A stretch of DNA of 64,000 bases from an uncultured Hyphomicrobiales bacterium (GCA_903930435.1 CAIYYN010000065.1:124001-188000), one strand, 5' to 3'. Shown: positions 49,996 to 60,910, counted from the first letter of the stretch. Translations and numbers: made by a program. The notes: generated by a model from the letters alone, not told the origin.

Positions 49996-51270
49996 TCAGG
50001 CCGAAGTTGCTGCCATTTCTGGACGCGCTTCCTCGTAAGTATAGAGCGGACGTGCCTTGCCATCGACGACCTCAGGCGAAATCACGATCTCCTTCACGTC
50101 CTTCAGGCCTGGCAGGTCGAACATCGTGTCGAGCAGCATGCCTTCGAGGATGGAGCGCAGGCCACGTGCGCCAGTCTTGCGCTCGATCGCCTTGCGGGCA
50201 ACCGCCTTCAACGCTTCCGGATGGAAGACGAGTTCGACTCCTTCCATCTCGAAGAGCCGCTGATACTGGCGTGCCAATGCGTTCTTCGGTTCGGTGAGAA
50301 TCTTGACCAGCGCTTCCTCGTCAAGATCTTCAAGCGTCGCAATGATCGGCAAGCGGCCGATGAATTCCGGGATCAAGCCGAATTTCAGCAGATCTTCCGG
50401 CTCGGTTTCGCGGAACAGGGCACCGGTGCGGCGGTCTTCCGGTGACTTGACGACGGCCTTGAAGCCAATCGACGTACCGCGTCCACGCTCGGAGATGATC
50501 TTTTCCAGGCCAGCAAATGCGCCGCCACAGATGAACAGGATATTCGTCGTATCCACCTGCAGGAACTCCTGCTGCGGATGCTTTCGACCACCCTGCGGCG
50601 GAACAGACGCGACAGTGCCTTCCATGATCTTCAGGAGCGCCTGCTGCACGCCTTCGCCGGACACGTCCCTTGTGATCGAGGGATTGTCGGACTTGCGGCT
50701 GATCTTGTCGACTTCGTCAATGTAGACGATGCCGCGCTGGGCGCGCTCGACATTGTAATCTGCCGCCTGCAACAGCTTCAGGATGATGTTTTCGACGTCC
50801 TCACCCACGTAACCGGCTTCGGTCAGTGTTGTGGCGTCAGCCATCGTGAAGGGCACATCCAGAATGCGCGCCAGTGTCTGAGCCAGCAGCGTCTTGCCGG
50901 TACCCGTAGGTCCAACGATCAGAACGTTCGACTTTGCAAGCTCGACGTCATTGTTCTTGGAGGCATGGTTCAGGCGCTTGTAGTGATTGTGAACCGCGAC
51001 CGATAGGACCTTCTTCGCGTGATCCTGACCGATGACATAGTCATCGAGGACCTTGCGGATCTCCTTGGGGGTCGGAATACCGTCACGCGACTTCACCAGC
51101 GAGGACTTGTTCTCCTCCCGGATAATGTCCATGCACAGTTCGACACACTCATCGCAGATGAAAACCGTCGGTCCAGCGATGAGTTTGCGAACCTCATGCT
51201 GCGACTTGCCGCAGAACGAACAGTAAAGCGTGTTCTTTGAGTCGCTGCCGGTGACTTTGTTATTGCTCAT
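49996..51270 (-). CDS. clpX: ATP-dependent Clp protease ATP-binding subunit ClpX
   Basis: A 424-residue AAA+ unfoldase that feeds substrates to ClpP, including ssrA-tagged peptides and cell-cycle regulators. N-terminal C4 zinc finger ([16 protein letters not shown]), Walker A GPTGTGKT, Walker [10 protein letters not shown], sensor-2 region [11 protein letters not shown] start at 51270 ([10 protein letters not shown]); the upstream 17 codons do not resemble the family. Preceded by clpP at 308 bases. Confidence 0.97.
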   Translation of the reverse strand: MSNNKVTGSDSKNTLYCSFCGKSQHEVRKLIAGPTVFICDECVELCMDIIREENKSSLVKSRDGIPTPKEIRKVLDDYVIGQDHAKKVLSVAVHNHYKRLNHASKNNDVELAKSNVLIVGPTGTGKTLLAQTLARILDVPFTMADATTLTEAGYVGEDVENIILKLLQAADYNVERAQRGIVYIDEVDKISRKSDNPSITRDVSGEGVQQALLKIMEGTVASVPPQGGRKHPQQEFLQVDTTNILFICGGAFAGLEKIISERGRGTSIGFKAVVKSPEDRRTGALFRETEPEDLLKFGLIPEFIGRLPIIATLEDLDEEALVKILTEPKNALARQYQRLFEMEGVELVFHPEALKAVARKAIERKTGARGLRSILEGMLLDTMFDLPGLKDVKEIVISPEVVDGKARPLYTYEEARPEMAATSA

Positions 51271-51578
51271 CGTCGTCCTCGTCTTCGGTGCCGGGCCGCG
51301 ACTCGTCGCTGCCCCACTCACCTCTTGAGTTCAGCGCCTTCGCGCTTCGTCGTAATCCATCTCTCATCAGCTAGTGTCTACTGAATTTGAGAAGAGAAAT
51401 CGATGGTCGTCAACCCTAGAAGCCAAAGCAAGATGCTACTGGGTTAAACATCAAGGTTAAGTTAATGGCGCGGAGCACCACTGCGTTTGGCAGATATCCC
51501 CGGAGGACTCTGGGTTTCCGGGGATCTTTTCGATCACTGCATATAGACTTCAACGACTTGCCATGCAGCAGACAGCGA
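51271..51578. other. Intergenic region between clpP and clpX
   Basis: About 300 bases, including the imperfect hairpin at 51495-51526. No coding frame seen. A clpX promoter is likely here but not evident. Confidence 0.45.
51495..51526. promoter_or_regulatory. Hairpin in the clpP-clpX gap
   Basis: ATCCCCGGA pairs with TCCGGGGAT across a 14-base loop. The plus-strand reading ends in CTTTT, the minus reading has no T run, so it is either a processing or stabilising element behind clpP rather than a full stop. Confidence 0.45.
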
Positions 51579-52205
51579 TCAATTGCCTGCTTCAAGTGCC
51601 GCGCGGCTTGAAATCACATTGTCGATCAGACCGAACTCCTTGGCCCGCTCAGCCGTCATGAAATTGTCGCGCTCCAGCGCGGTCTCGACCATCGCGTAGT
51701 CGTTGCCGGTGTGCTTGACATAGATATCGTTCAGACGGCGCTTCAGGGACAGAACTTCCTGAGCATGCAAATGGATGTCACTTGCCTGGCCACGGAAGCC
51801 GGCTGATGGCTGGTGCAGCATGATGCGCGCATTCGGCAGGCAGAAGCGCGACCCCTTCTCACCGGCGCCCAGCAACAACGATCCCATCGAAGCTGCCTGA
51901 CCGATACAGATCGTCGTGATCTCCGGCTTGATGAACTGCATCGTGTCGTAAATCGCCAGACCGGCAGTCACGATGCCGCCTGGAGAATTGATATAGAGCG
52001 AGATTTCCTTGTTCGGATTTTCCGCCTCAAGAAACAGCAGCTGCGCACACACAAGCGTCGCAACGTTGTCGTCAATCGGGCCGGTAATGAAGATGATCCG
52101 TTCACGCAGCAGGCGCGAGAAGATGTCGAAACCGCGTTCTGTCCGGTTTGTCGTCTCGATCACGGTCGGAATGAGCATCGAAAAAGCGTCCACGGGATCC
52201 TTCAT
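51579..52205 (-). CDS. clpP: ATP-dependent Clp protease proteolytic subunit ClpP
   Basis: A 208-residue serine protease forming a double heptameric chamber. Catalytic triad Ser106 ([11 protein letters not shown]), His131 (IMLHQPSAG) and Asp180 (ERDNFMT). The N-terminus [25 protein letters not shown] is typical and includes the short propeptide. Start preceded by AAGGAACTGCG. Partner of ClpX and ClpA. Confidence 0.97.
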   Translation of the reverse strand: MKDPVDAFSMLIPTVIETTNRTERGFDIFSRLLRERIIFITGPIDDNVATLVCAQLLFLEAENPNKEISLYINSPGGIVTAGLAIYDTMQFIKPEITTICIGQAASMGSLLLGAGEKGSRFCLPNARIMLHQPSAGFRGQASDIHLHAQEVLSLKRRLNDIYVKHTGNDYAMVETALERDNFMTAERAKEFGLIDNVISSRAALEAGN

Positions 52206-52220
52206 CGCAGTTCCTTAAAA

Positions 52221-52249
52221 GTACATTGGCGGGTGCTTCAGCGTGTCAA
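52221..52249 (-). promoter_or_regulatory. Sigma70-type promoter candidate of clpP
   Basis: On the minus strand TTGACA (52249-52244) lies 17 bases upstream of ATGTAC (52226-52221). The -10 box is weak, but the spacing and position, just upstream of the clpP ribosome site, fit. Confidence 0.45.
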
Positions 52250-52574
52250 CACAGTCAGCAACGGGTAGCGTGATACATATGGTACGTAAGGCGCTTCCGA
52301 AAGGGGGCACACCTCGAGAACTCGCACAACCTGACGCATGAACCTAAACACAGACTTTCCGCACAGACAAAAAATGTCCGTTTCACCTGAAAAGCGGCAC
52401 CATGGTTTCGAGGACCTGAACTTCCCTCAAGATTTTGACACAACGCTCTTTTCTCGCAGTTCGCACAGGGTGCGATCCCGCCTGTGGCCGTCAGCTTTGC
52501 ACGGCTGGCCTGCCTGTGGCGGGCATCTGCGAGAAACGTGCAGTCGAGGCAAAAATTTCGTGCCCGGAAAGACA

Positions 52575-52605
52575 AGGGGCGAGATTGCTCAGCAATCTCA
52601 CCCCT
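52575..52605 (-). terminator. Hairpin terminator after tig
   Basis: On the minus strand GGGGTGAGATTGCT pairs with AGCAATCTCGCCCC (one mismatch) and is followed by TTGTCTTT. It lies 80 bases past the tig stop. Confidence 0.7.
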
Positions 52606-52683
52606 CCATTTGGTGAATTCAGGTTGAACCTGGATCTCGAATCAGCCCGTTGACGGCCCCATTCCTGATCCCGGCAGTAGGGA

Positions 52684-54027
52684 TCAGTCGGCGACGTCGG
52701 CCAGCAGCTCTTCCTTGGTGATCGGCTTGTCCGTCACCTTGGCCTGGCTGAGGATGAAATCAACAACTTTCTCCTCGTAGATCGGAGCCTGAAGGCTGGC
52801 GAGTGCCATCTGGTTCGACCGGTAGAAGTCAAATACCTGGCGCTCCTGGCCGGGGAACTCACGAGCCTTGGCGACAATCGCCTGGCTGACTTCCTGCTCG
52901 GTCACCTGGACAGCATTGGCCTCACCGACGTTGCTGAGGACGAGACCAAGACGGACGCGACGAACCGCGATCTTGCGATAGTCCTCGCGGGCCTTTTCTT
53001 CGGTCGTGTCTTCATCGGCGAAGGTCTTGCCTGCCTTCTCGAGTTCTTCGGTCGTCTGCTTCCAGATCTGCTCGAACTCACCTTCGACGAGCTTTTCCGG
53101 CAGGTCAAACTGATAAAGCGCATCAAGCTTGTCGAGAAGCTGGCGCTTGACCTTCGAGCGGATCATGCCGGCATTGCGACCTTCGATCTGGCTGCGGATG
53201 GCTTCCTTGAGCTTGTCGAGCGATTCAATGCCGACCTTTTTGGCGAACTCGTCATCCAGAACGAGTTCACCGGGGACTTCGATCTTTTTGACCTTGCAGG
53301 CGAACTTGGCGGGCTTTCCGGCCAGGTTGGCGGCCTGATAGTCAGCTGGGAAATCGACGGACACGGTTACGTCGTCACCAACCTTCGCGCCGATCAACTG
53401 CTCTTCAAACCCGGGGATGAACTGGCCCGAACCAATCACCAGCGGCACGTCTTCCGCAGTGCCGCCTTCAAATGCGACGTCGTCGATGGTTCCGACGAAA
53501 TCGATCGTGGCGCGATCACCCGATTCAACCGCGCTGCCCTCAGCCTTTTCATCGAAGGACCGCGACCCCTCCGCAATCCGGCTCAGTTGCTCCTCGACCT
53601 CGGCTTCATCAACCGGCAAAACAGGACGCTCGATTTCGATTGCGCTGAAATCCGCCACTTCGAAAACAGGCAGCAGTTCGTAAGTTGCCGTGAAAGCCAG
53701 ATCAACCTCGCCAGCAACCAGCTTTTCGCCATCAATTCCCTCAACGAGCGCAATATCCGGATTGAGCGCAGGACGCTCCTTGCGCTCTGCAACAACTTCA
53801 CGAATTGCGTCACTGATGGATGAATCAATGATCTGGGCCATCTCCTGACGCCCGGCAAGACGCTTCAAATGTGAGACCGGCACCTTGCCAGGACGGAAGC
53901 CCTTGATCTGTACCTTCGTCTTCATCTCGTCCAGCTTGGCATCAAGCTTCTTGTTGAGCTCGGAAGCCGGGATGACGATGGAGAGCTGGCGCTTCAGGCC
54001 ATCGGAAAGGGTTTCAGTTACCTGCAT
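52684..54027 (-). CDS. tig: Trigger factor
   Basis: A 447-residue ribosome-associated chaperone and prolyl isomerase. N-terminal ribosome-binding domain with the signature GFRPGKVPVSHLKRL, central FKBP-type PPIase domain (about 165-245; GDRATIDFVGTIDDVAFEGG and PGFEEQLIGAKVGD), and an elongated helical C-terminal domain. I start at 54027 (MQVTETLSDG), the conserved beginning. First of the tig-clpP-clpX-lon series, all in one direction. Confidence 0.97.
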   Translation of the reverse strand: MQVTETLSDGLKRQLSIVIPASELNKKLDAKLDEMKTKVQIKGFRPGKVPVSHLKRLAGRQEMAQIIDSSISDAIREVVAERKERPALNPDIALVEGIDGEKLVAGEVDLAFTATYELLPVFEVADFSAIEIERPVLPVDEAEVEEQLSRIAEGSRSFDEKAEGSAVESGDRATIDFVGTIDDVAFEGGTAEDVPLVIGSGQFIPGFEEQLIGAKVGDDVTVSVDFPADYQAANLAGKPAKFACKVKKIEVPGELVLDDEFAKKVGIESLDKLKEAIRSQIEGRNAGMIRSKVKRQLLDKLDALYQFDLPEKLVEGEFEQIWKQTTEELEKAGKTFADEDTTEEKAREDYRKIAVRRVRLGLVLSNVGEANAVQVTEQEVSQAIVAKAREFPGQERQVFDFYRSNQMALASLQAPIYEEKVVDFILSQAKVTDKPITKEELLADVAD

Positions 54028-54436
54028 GGCAAACGAGTCCTGGTTGGGTCTATGAATTCGATGTCGATCTGGGCTCTCGAGGCAGGTGAACCCCGGTGCG
54101 CTGACCTCGCGCATCCCACGGCTTCCCACACCCAATAAACGACTGTCCGAGCGAGAAATCGCTCAGCGCAGCCACGGACCGGCTTCATAGCCACGAACAA
54201 GGTGGTAGGACAAGAGGGAAAGCGCTCGCGATAGCGGAATTGTTCGCTTCAAACGGCGTTCGCACCCCGGTTATTACCCGATGGCAAGTTAATCGGGTCA
54301 AAACAGGAGCAATCCGCACTCTTTACCGGGCGGCAAAGTCACAAAAACGAACGCAGCGCGATCAAATGCGCCTTGTCTAATATGACGACTGCATTTCTCC
54401 GCTGCCAAGTTCCGGCATCGAAGATCCCATATCAGT
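54028..54436. other. Region upstream of tig
   Basis: About 410 bases without a recognisable gene. It contains a small inverted repeat, ACCCGAT / ATCGGGT (54276-54298), of unknown use. The tig promoter should lie here. Confidence 0.45.
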
Positions 54437-54628
54437 TCAGGTATCGAGATTACGCCCTGCGTCCTCGACAGCGGCCTCATGGTACCAGTTCGACGAGAAC
54501 GCGGCATCGTAAATCCGGGTCTTCACGTCGACAGTCGTCAAAGGCTTATCAAAGGTCGCTCCCGCTGAGCGCAAACGAACGGGAAACGGAATGATCACGG
54601 CGGATCCGGTGTGAGCAATCGTAGGCAT
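54437..54628 (-). CDS. Small hypothetical protein
   Basis: A 63-residue frame starting MPTIAHTGSAVIIPFPVRLR, with AGGAG ten bases before the ATG. The C-terminal half reads SSNWYHEAAVEDAGRN. The composition is protein-like rather than random, and it lies alone in a 1 kb gap between tig and glnII. No domain recognised. A longer frame starts at 54667. Could be real or chance. Confidence 0.45.
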   Translation of the reverse strand: MPTIAHTGSAVIIPFPVRLRSAGATFDKPLTTVDVKTRIYDAAFSSNWYHEAAVEDAGRNLDT

Positions 54629-55049
54629 TGGCACGACTCTCCTATGTCTCACGCAAACATGCGTCATGAAACATATACATACTTGTCTGCCATTTGTTCA
54701 GTTTGCCTTAAAAAAAATCAGCATTTGGCGAATATTTGCTCATTCTTGCTATTGCCTTTCTTCTCATCATTTGGCAGCCACCAGCGTCCTGGCATCAGCG
54801 CGCACCTGCCCATCAATTCATCGCGGTTCGTGTTTTTACCAGCCGACTGCTGATTTCTTAAGCAAATCACCGGGCTGACATACCGCACTGCACACTTTGC
54901 GACCCAAATCCGACAGGAACACCGCGACTGGCACGCTTTGTGCTTTCACCCAAATCGGTTTTTGACCGCTTGGCCATGATGCACAGCAAGAGGTCGGCGA
55001 TCAGGCTTGAGCAAGTCTGCTGTTTCAAAAAACCAACGAGAGGTTGGAA
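54629..55049. other. Upstream region of glnII
   Basis: About 420 bases, partly AT-rich, with no gene evident. It contains the sigma54-type promoter at 54929-54944. Enhancer sites for NtrC are expected further up, but I could not pick out a convincing match. Confidence 0.5.
54929..54944 (+). promoter_or_regulatory. Sigma54-type promoter of glnII
   Basis: TGGCACGCTTTGTGCT has the GG and GC elements exactly ten bases apart, close to the RpoN consensus TGGCACG-N4-TTGC. It lies about 105 bases before the ATG. Nitrogen-controlled glnII genes in rhizobia use this kind of promoter with NtrC. Confidence 0.75.
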
Positions 55050-56090
55050 ATGACAAAGTATAAACTGGAGTACATTTGGCTCGACGGCTACACGCCCGTG
55101 CCAAATCTGCGTGGCAAGACCCAGATCAAATCGTTCGATACATTCCCGACGCTGGAAATGCTGCCGCTTTGGGGGTTTGACGGTTCCTCGACCATGCAGG
55201 CCGAAGGACATTCGTCAGACTGCGTGCTGAAGCCGGTTGCCGTGTTCCCGGACATGGATCGGGTGAACGGCGTTCTCGTGATGTGCGAAGTCATGATGCC
55301 GGATGGCGTCACGCCGCATGCATCGAACAAGCGCGCCACCATCCTTGACGATGCAGGTGCCTGGTTCGGCTTCGAGCAGGAATACTTCTTCTACAAGGAC
55401 GGTCGTCCGCTTGGCTTCCCGACCGAGGGCTATCCGGCTCCGCAGGGCCCCTATTACACGGGCGTCGGATACAAGAACGTCGGTTCGGTCGCGCGCGAGA
55501 TCGTCGAAAAGCATCTTGAGCTGTGCCTCTACGCTGGCATCAACCACGAAGGCATCAATGCCGAAGTGGCGAAGGGCCAGTGGGAATTCCAGATTTTCGG
55601 CAAGGGCTCCAAGCGCGCCGCCGACGAAATGTGGATCGCCCGCTATCTGCTCCTCCGTTTGACGGAAAAGTACGGCATCGACATCGAATTCCATTGCAAG
55701 CCGCTCGGCGATACAGACTGGAACGGCTCGGGCATGCATGCCAACTTCTCGACCGCCTATATGCGCGAAGTCGGCGGCAAGGAGTATTTCGAGAAGTTGA
55801 TGGAAGCCTTCGGCAAGAACTGGAAGGAACACATCGACGTCTATGGTCCGGACAATCACATGCGCCTGACCGGCAAGCACGAAACAGCTCCTTGGAACAA
55901 GTTCAGCTATGGCGTGGCTGATCGTGGTGCATCGATCCGCGTTCCGCACTCCTTCGTGAACAACAACTACAAGGGCTATCTGGAAGATCGCCGCCCCAAT
56001 TCTCAAGGGGACCCCTACCAGATCGCTTCACAGATCCTCAAGACGATCGCAAGTGTTCCAACCTCGGGCAGCGCGTCCGTCGCGGCCTGA
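55050..56090 (+). CDS. glnII: Glutamine synthetase type II
   Basis: A 346-residue eukaryotic-type (GSII) glutamine synthetase making glutamine from glutamate, ammonia and ATP. Motifs: the beta-grasp start YIWLDGYTPVPNLRGKT, WGFDGSSTMQA, FGFEQEYFFYKDG, GINAEVAKGQWEFQ and RLTGKHETAPWNKFSYGVADRGASIRVP. Start at ATG 55050, preceded by GAGAGG. Unlike GlnA it lacks an adenylylation site, so it is controlled mainly by expression. Sigma54-type promoter upstream and intrinsic terminator downstream: a single-gene unit. Confidence 0.97.
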   Translation: MTKYKLEYIWLDGYTPVPNLRGKTQIKSFDTFPTLEMLPLWGFDGSSTMQAEGHSSDCVLKPVAVFPDMDRVNGVLVMCEVMMPDGVTPHASNKRATILDDAGAWFGFEQEYFFYKDGRPLGFPTEGYPAPQGPYYTGVGYKNVGSVAREIVEKHLELCLYAGINHEGINAEVAKGQWEFQIFGKGSKRAADEMWIARYLLLRLTEKYGIDIEFHCKPLGDTDWNGSGMHANFSTAYMREVGGKEYFEKLMEAFGKNWKEHIDVYGPDNHMRLTGKHETAPWNKFSYGVADRGASIRVPHSFVNNNYKGYLEDRRPNSQGDPYQIASQILKTIASVPTSGSASVAA

Positions 56091-56476
56091 GACCTGGATC
56101 AAAAAAGACAAAGAAGGAGCCGGGTTTCTGGCTCCTTTTTTTATTTTAGACTGTGGCGACAATCAAATTTGAAAATAGAACCAGCCTGTGTAGCCAAGAT
56201 GATTTCACATATCAAAAGCTAAATGTATTTGGACACTAAAACTATGATTTTTAATCATTATGGATCACCAGAATAATCAATGAATTCGATCAACATTTTT
56301 TGTCCGTTGCCTGCGCAAAATTAGGCCCTCGCCCCAAGAGGCGATAAACTCAGGCACATGATTCGTGAGTGACCTTTCGGTGGCGCAGTCCGGGTTCAAC
56401 AGGCCGGGTACCGACCCTTTGCGCCCGCTGGCTGGTCCTCGCTCACGCCAGATCGATAGTATACGGGATCAGTGCG
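56091..56476. other. Gap between glnII and the TPR gene
   Basis: Contains the glnII terminator followed by about 200 AT-rich bases. The upstream coding-like frame from 56369 lacks a ribosome site and I consider it untranslated. No other gene seen. Confidence 0.45.
56111..56146 (+). terminator. Intrinsic terminator of glnII
   Basis: AAGGAGCC pairs with GGCTCCTT over an eight-base loop, followed by seven T's. 21 bases past the stop. Confidence 0.92.
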
Positions 56477-58504
56477 ATGGCATCTTCAGCATCACTCAAG
56501 CTTCAGCCTCCGACCCAGAAAGACAGGGAGGCCACGTTGAGGGCATGGTTTTCAGAGGGATCCCAGCTTCACAAGAACGACAAGCTGGACGAAGCGGAAG
56601 TCTATTACAGGGCGATCCTGAAGGCCCAGCCCAATAACCTCGATGCAAAACACCTGCTCTGCGTCCTGAAGACCCAGCAGGGCCAATACGATGAAGCGCT
56701 GAAACTGATCCGTCAGGTTCTGGCGGCCAATCACCATATGCCGATTGCACTGACAAATCAGGGGAACATTCTGGCGAAGCTTGGCCGGTTAGCCGAGGCG
56801 CTCTCCTGTTACGAAAAAGCGGTCGCGCTCAAGCCCGATTATACCGAAGCCAACAATAATCGTGCCGTCATGCTGCTTGAGCTGCGACGCGCAGAGGAGG
56901 CACTCGCCTGCTGCGATCAGGCCATCGCCGCCAATCCGGGCTTTGTCGATGCTTACTACAATCGGGGCAACGCCCTGAAGGAACTCAAGCGCCTGGAAGA
57001 GGCCAAGCTCAGTTACGAGCGGACCGTAGCGATCAAGCCTGATCACGCGGAAGCCTATAACAATCTCGGCGTTGTCCTCAAGGACCTGAAACGCGCGGAG
57101 GAAGCACTCGACAGCTACAATCTGGCTCTGCGCTACAAGCCGGACTATCCCGAAGCGCTGAACAACCGCGGCGTCGCACTTGCCGATTTGAAACGCACCG
57201 AGGAGGCAATCGACAGCTACACGGCAGCTATTGCATTGCGGCCAGAGTACCCGGAGGCGCTGAACAATCGGGGCCTCGCCTTCAAGACAGCGCGCCGCAT
57301 CGACGACGCCTTTGCCGACCTGACCCAGGCCATAAAGCTCAAACCCGATTATCCCGAAGCCTATAATAACTATGGGCAAACCCTGCGCATGCAGCAGCAG
57401 TTTGAAGAGGAAAAGGACTACTACATCCGCGCACTTGCCATGCGTCCATCCTATACAGAAGCCCTCAACAATTATGCCGTCGTCTTGCACGAACTCGGTC
57501 AAACCGATGAAGCGCTGAAGACATTCGAGCGCAGTCTGGCGCTGGATGGAACCAATGAGGAGACATTGTTCAGCCAGAGCCTGGTGCAATTGCTGGCCGG
57601 TGATCTTGCTTCGGGCTGGCGCGGGTATGCACATCGGTTCAACCTGAAGGAAACGGGCAGCCGACCCTATGTCAGCGGCGTTCCATTCTGGGCAGGCGAA
57701 AATCTGGCCGGCAAGCGGCTCATCGTTATCGAGGAGCAGGGTATCGGCGACGTCATCCAGTTCATTCGCTACCTGCCGCTGATCGGTGCGATGGGCGCTC
57801 ATGTGACCTTGATGACCCGTCAGGTGCTTAGCCGCCTGTTCAAGCCCTTCAACGAGCGATCCGAGACAACCAACGTGCGGGTCATCGATCGTCTCGACAC
57901 CGTGCATTATGATGTCCAGTGCACCCTGCTGGACTTGCCGATTGTCCTTGGCACGACTTTGGAAACCATTCCCGCAGCGGTTCCCTATCTCGCCGCTGAA
58001 CCCGACCTGGTCGCCCGCTGGCAGGACCACGTTGGAACACAAGGATTGAAGATCGGCATCGCCTGGCAAGGCAATCCAGAGGGTCTCGTCGACATCGGAC
58101 GCTCGATCCCGCTTCGCATGTTCGAGCCAATTGCCCGCATTCCCGGCGTCCGCCTGATTTCGCTGCAAAAGCGCCACGGTCTGGAGCAACTGGCAAGCTT
58201 GCCGGAGGGCATGCACGTCGAGACGCTCGGCGACGACTTCGACAATGGACCAGACGCCTTTGTCGATACAGCCGCCGTCATGGCCAATCTCGACCTTGTC
58301 ATCACCTCAGACACGTCCATCGCCCATCTCGCCGGTGCGCTCGGACGGCCAACCTGGCTAGCCCTGAAACAGATCCCGGATTGGCGCTGGTTGCTGGAGC
58401 GAACCGACAGCCCCTGGTATCCCACCATGCGACTCTATCGGCAATCACGACGCGGCGACTGGCAAGAGGTTTTCCAGCGGATGGCGGCAGACCTGTCGAC
58501 GTAA
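56477..58504 (+). CDS. TPR protein with C-terminal glycosyltransferase-9-like domain
   Basis: A 675-residue protein. Residues about 20-375 hold roughly ten tetratricopeptide repeats with the LKPDYxEAxNNxGxxL consensus. The rest (about 385-670) resembles heptosyltransferase family GT9: RLIVIEEQGIGDVIQFIRYLPL, LKIGIAWQGNPEG and DLVITSDTSIAHLAGALGRPTWLAL. Such fusions are frequent in Alphaproteobacteria, with no defined acceptor. I start at 56477 (MASSASLKLQ); the frame is open back to 56369 but without a good signal. Alone between glnII and tRNA-Leu. Confidence 0.88.
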   Translation: MASSASLKLQPPTQKDREATLRAWFSEGSQLHKNDKLDEAEVYYRAILKAQPNNLDAKHLLCVLKTQQGQYDEALKLIRQVLAANHHMPIALTNQGNILAKLGRLAEALSCYEKAVALKPDYTEANNNRAVMLLELRRAEEALACCDQAIAANPGFVDAYYNRGNALKELKRLEEAKLSYERTVAIKPDHAEAYNNLGVVLKDLKRAEEALDSYNLALRYKPDYPEALNNRGVALADLKRTEEAIDSYTAAIALRPEYPEALNNRGLAFKTARRIDDAFADLTQAIKLKPDYPEAYNNYGQTLRMQQQFEEEKDYYIRALAMRPSYTEALNNYAVVLHELGQTDEALKTFERSLALDGTNEETLFSQSLVQLLAGDLASGWRGYAHRFNLKETGSRPYVSGVPFWAGENLAGKRLIVIEEQGIGDVIQFIRYLPLIGAMGAHVTLMTRQVLSRLFKPFNERSETTNVRVIDRLDTVHYDVQCTLLDLPIVLGTTLETIPAAVPYLAAEPDLVARWQDHVGTQGLKIGIAWQGNPEGLVDIGRSIPLRMFEPIARIPGVRLISLQKRHGLEQLASLPEGMHVETLGDDFDNGPDAFVDTAAVMANLDLVITSDTSIAHLAGALGRPTWLALKQIPDWRWLLERTDSPWYPTMRLYRQSRRGDWQEVFQRMAADLST

Positions 58505-58534
58505 TCCAGCCGGAATGTGGATTTGAGCCGATAG

Positions 58535-58619
58535 TGGTGCGGACGGGGGGACTCGAACCCCCACGGCTCGCGCCGTTGGAACCTAAATCCAGTGTGTCTA
58601 CCAGTTCCACCACGTCCGC
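58535..58619 (-). tRNA. tRNA-Leu(TAG)
   Basis: An 85-base class II tRNA with encoded CCA: acceptor GCGGACG/CGTCCGC, anticodon loop TTTAGGT (anticodon TAG), variable arm CGGCGCGAGCCG and T arm GGTTCGAGTCC. The outermost anticodon-stem pair is C.A rather than C-G, a small oddity that does not spoil the fold. Confidence 0.96.
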
Positions 58620-58684
58620 ATCGCAGCCTTGTTAAGCGAGGCAAGGCGCGCTGGCAAGATAGGATGCACGGTTGCCCTCAACTC

Positions 58685-60247
58685 TTAGTCGGAACCACCG
58701 ACGTCGACGGGGTCGTCGTCGGTCTCCGTTACGGGCAATGCCAACCGCTTCTTGCGATCATAGAGATCCCGCAGGACTTGTGGGATGTGAGATGCGAGAT
58801 CTTCCGCGATCAAGCCCGGACCGGCCAATCTGCCTGTCTCGCCATGCATCCAGACAGCGGCTGCGGCTGCCTCGAAAGGCGGAGCCCAGCGCGCCAGCAG
58901 ACCGGTGACGATCCCGGCGAGTGTGTCACCTGATCCCGCTGTTGCAAGATCCGGCGGCGCATTGTCATTGATCGCGGCTCGACCATCAGGCGCAGCAATC
59001 ACGGTGTCAGCGCCTTTCAGGATCACCACAGCCCCGGACCGCCGGGCCGCTGCTCGCGCCCGCTCCGGTTTGGGTCGGCCCGTCGCCTCCGCCAGATCCG
59101 GAAACAGGCGCGCGAACTCCCCCGCATGCGGCGTCAGGACCGCTTGGCCGCCCGACGCGAGAATGGGCCCAAACAAGCCCTGCGGATCATCCTTGAAGGA
59201 TGTCAGCGCGTCGGCATCAATGACGACCTTGCGCTGGCGGGACAGGCTAACCCGCACCAGTTCGGCTGTTGCTTCACCAACCCCGGCTCCCGGACCAATC
59301 AGCACGGCATTGAACCGGCGGTCGGACAGGATTCCGTCCAGTTCGCCTGCATTCGCCATCGACCGCAGCATGACGGCGGTCAGGTGGCTCGCATTAACGG
59401 CCAGCGCGTCCGGCGGCGAGGCAACCGTGACAAGTCCCGCTCCGGCCCGCAACGCCGCCATCGCGCCAAGGCGCGCCGCACCTGTCGTCAGCATCCCCCC
59501 GGAGACGACAAGGGCGTGGCCACGCACATATTTCTGGTCAGTGAGCCTCGGGACTTCGATGGAATCGAGCCAAAGCGCGGGATCATTGGCAAAGGTCGCG
59601 ATGCCGAGTTCTCGTAAGACCCAGGCTCGGATGCCGATGTCGGCGACAATGACCGGTCCGCAGCAGTCCCGTCCGGGCAACAGAAGATGTCCCGGCTTGC
59701 GGCGAAAGAAGGTGACCGATGTCGCGGCGCGGATCGCGACACCACGAACCTGACCGGTGAGGCCATCGATCCCCGACGGAAGGTCGACGGCGATAACGGG
59801 TCGTTCGGACTGGTTGATGGAGAGGATGGTTTCCTTGGCCAGTCCATCGAGATCACGCGATAGCCCGGCTCCAAACAGCGCATCAATCACGACAGTTGCA
59901 CGCCGCAACATGGCGATCAGGCCCGACAGATCAGCAACCATGATCTGCCCTGCCCAGCGGGTGGCGGCGAGAGCCGCATCACCCGTCAACATGCTGGGCT
60001 GGACGAGCGACCAGAGGTCGACGCGATACCCGCGCTCGCGCAAGATCCGGGCGGCAATGTATCCATCACCGCCATTGTTGCCGGGTCCGGCAACAACAAG
60101 CACGCGACTTCCCAAGGGGTGCGCGAAGGCAACGGCATCGGCAACGGCCCGTCCTGCCCGCTCCATCAACTGAATGCCCGGTGTGCCGGCATCGATCGTG
60201 ATCCGGTCGGCCCTGGTCATTTCAGCGGGACTGAGGAGTTCATGCAC
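58685..60247 (-). CDS. nnr: Bifunctional NAD(P)HX epimerase/dehydratase
   Basis: A 520-residue repair enzyme that restores hydrated NADH/NADPH. The N-terminal YjeF_N epimerase (about 1-215) has VVAGPGNNGGDGYIAARIL and a later AVDLPSGIDGL; the C-terminal ADP-dependent dehydratase (about 225-505) has VLTPHAGEFARLF and LATAGSGDTLAGIVTGLLA. Domain order and length match E. coli YjeF/Nnr. Located between tRNA-Leu and glnB, in Hyphomicrobiales often beside glnB. Confidence 0.95.
   Translation of the reverse strand: MHELLSPAEMTRADRITIDAGTPGIQLMERAGRAVADAVAFAHPLGSRVLVVAGPGNNGGDGYIAARILRERGYRVDLWSLVQPSMLTGDAALAATRWAGQIMVADLSGLIAMLRRATVVIDALFGAGLSRDLDGLAKETILSINQSERPVIAVDLPSGIDGLTGQVRGVAIRAATSVTFFRRKPGHLLLPGRDCCGPVIVADIGIRAWVLRELGIATFANDPALWLDSIEVPRLTDQKYVRGHALVVSGGMLTTGAARLGAMAALRAGAGLVTVASPPDALAVNASHLTAVMLRSMANAGELDGILSDRRFNAVLIGPGAGVGEATAELVRVSLSRQRKVVIDADALTSFKDDPQGLFGPILASGGQAVLTPHAGEFARLFPDLAEATGRPKPERARAAARRSGAVVILKGADTVIAAPDGRAAINDNAPPDLATAGSGDTLAGIVTGLLARWAPPFEAAAAAVWMHGETGRLAGPGLIAEDLASHIPQVLRDLYDRKKRLALPVTETDDDPVDVGGSD

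Positions 60248-60910
<663 letters not shown>

Larger units (their letters stand above)
52206..52683. other. Intergenic region between tig and clpP
   Basis: About 480 bases with no convincing gene. It holds the clpP promoter (52221-52249) at its left end and the tig terminator (52575-52605) at its right end; I see nothing definite between them. Confidence 0.5.

Noticed and set aside
54276-54298. Inverted repeat upstream of tig
   Set aside because: Short 7-base arms and no T run; too weak to call a terminator.
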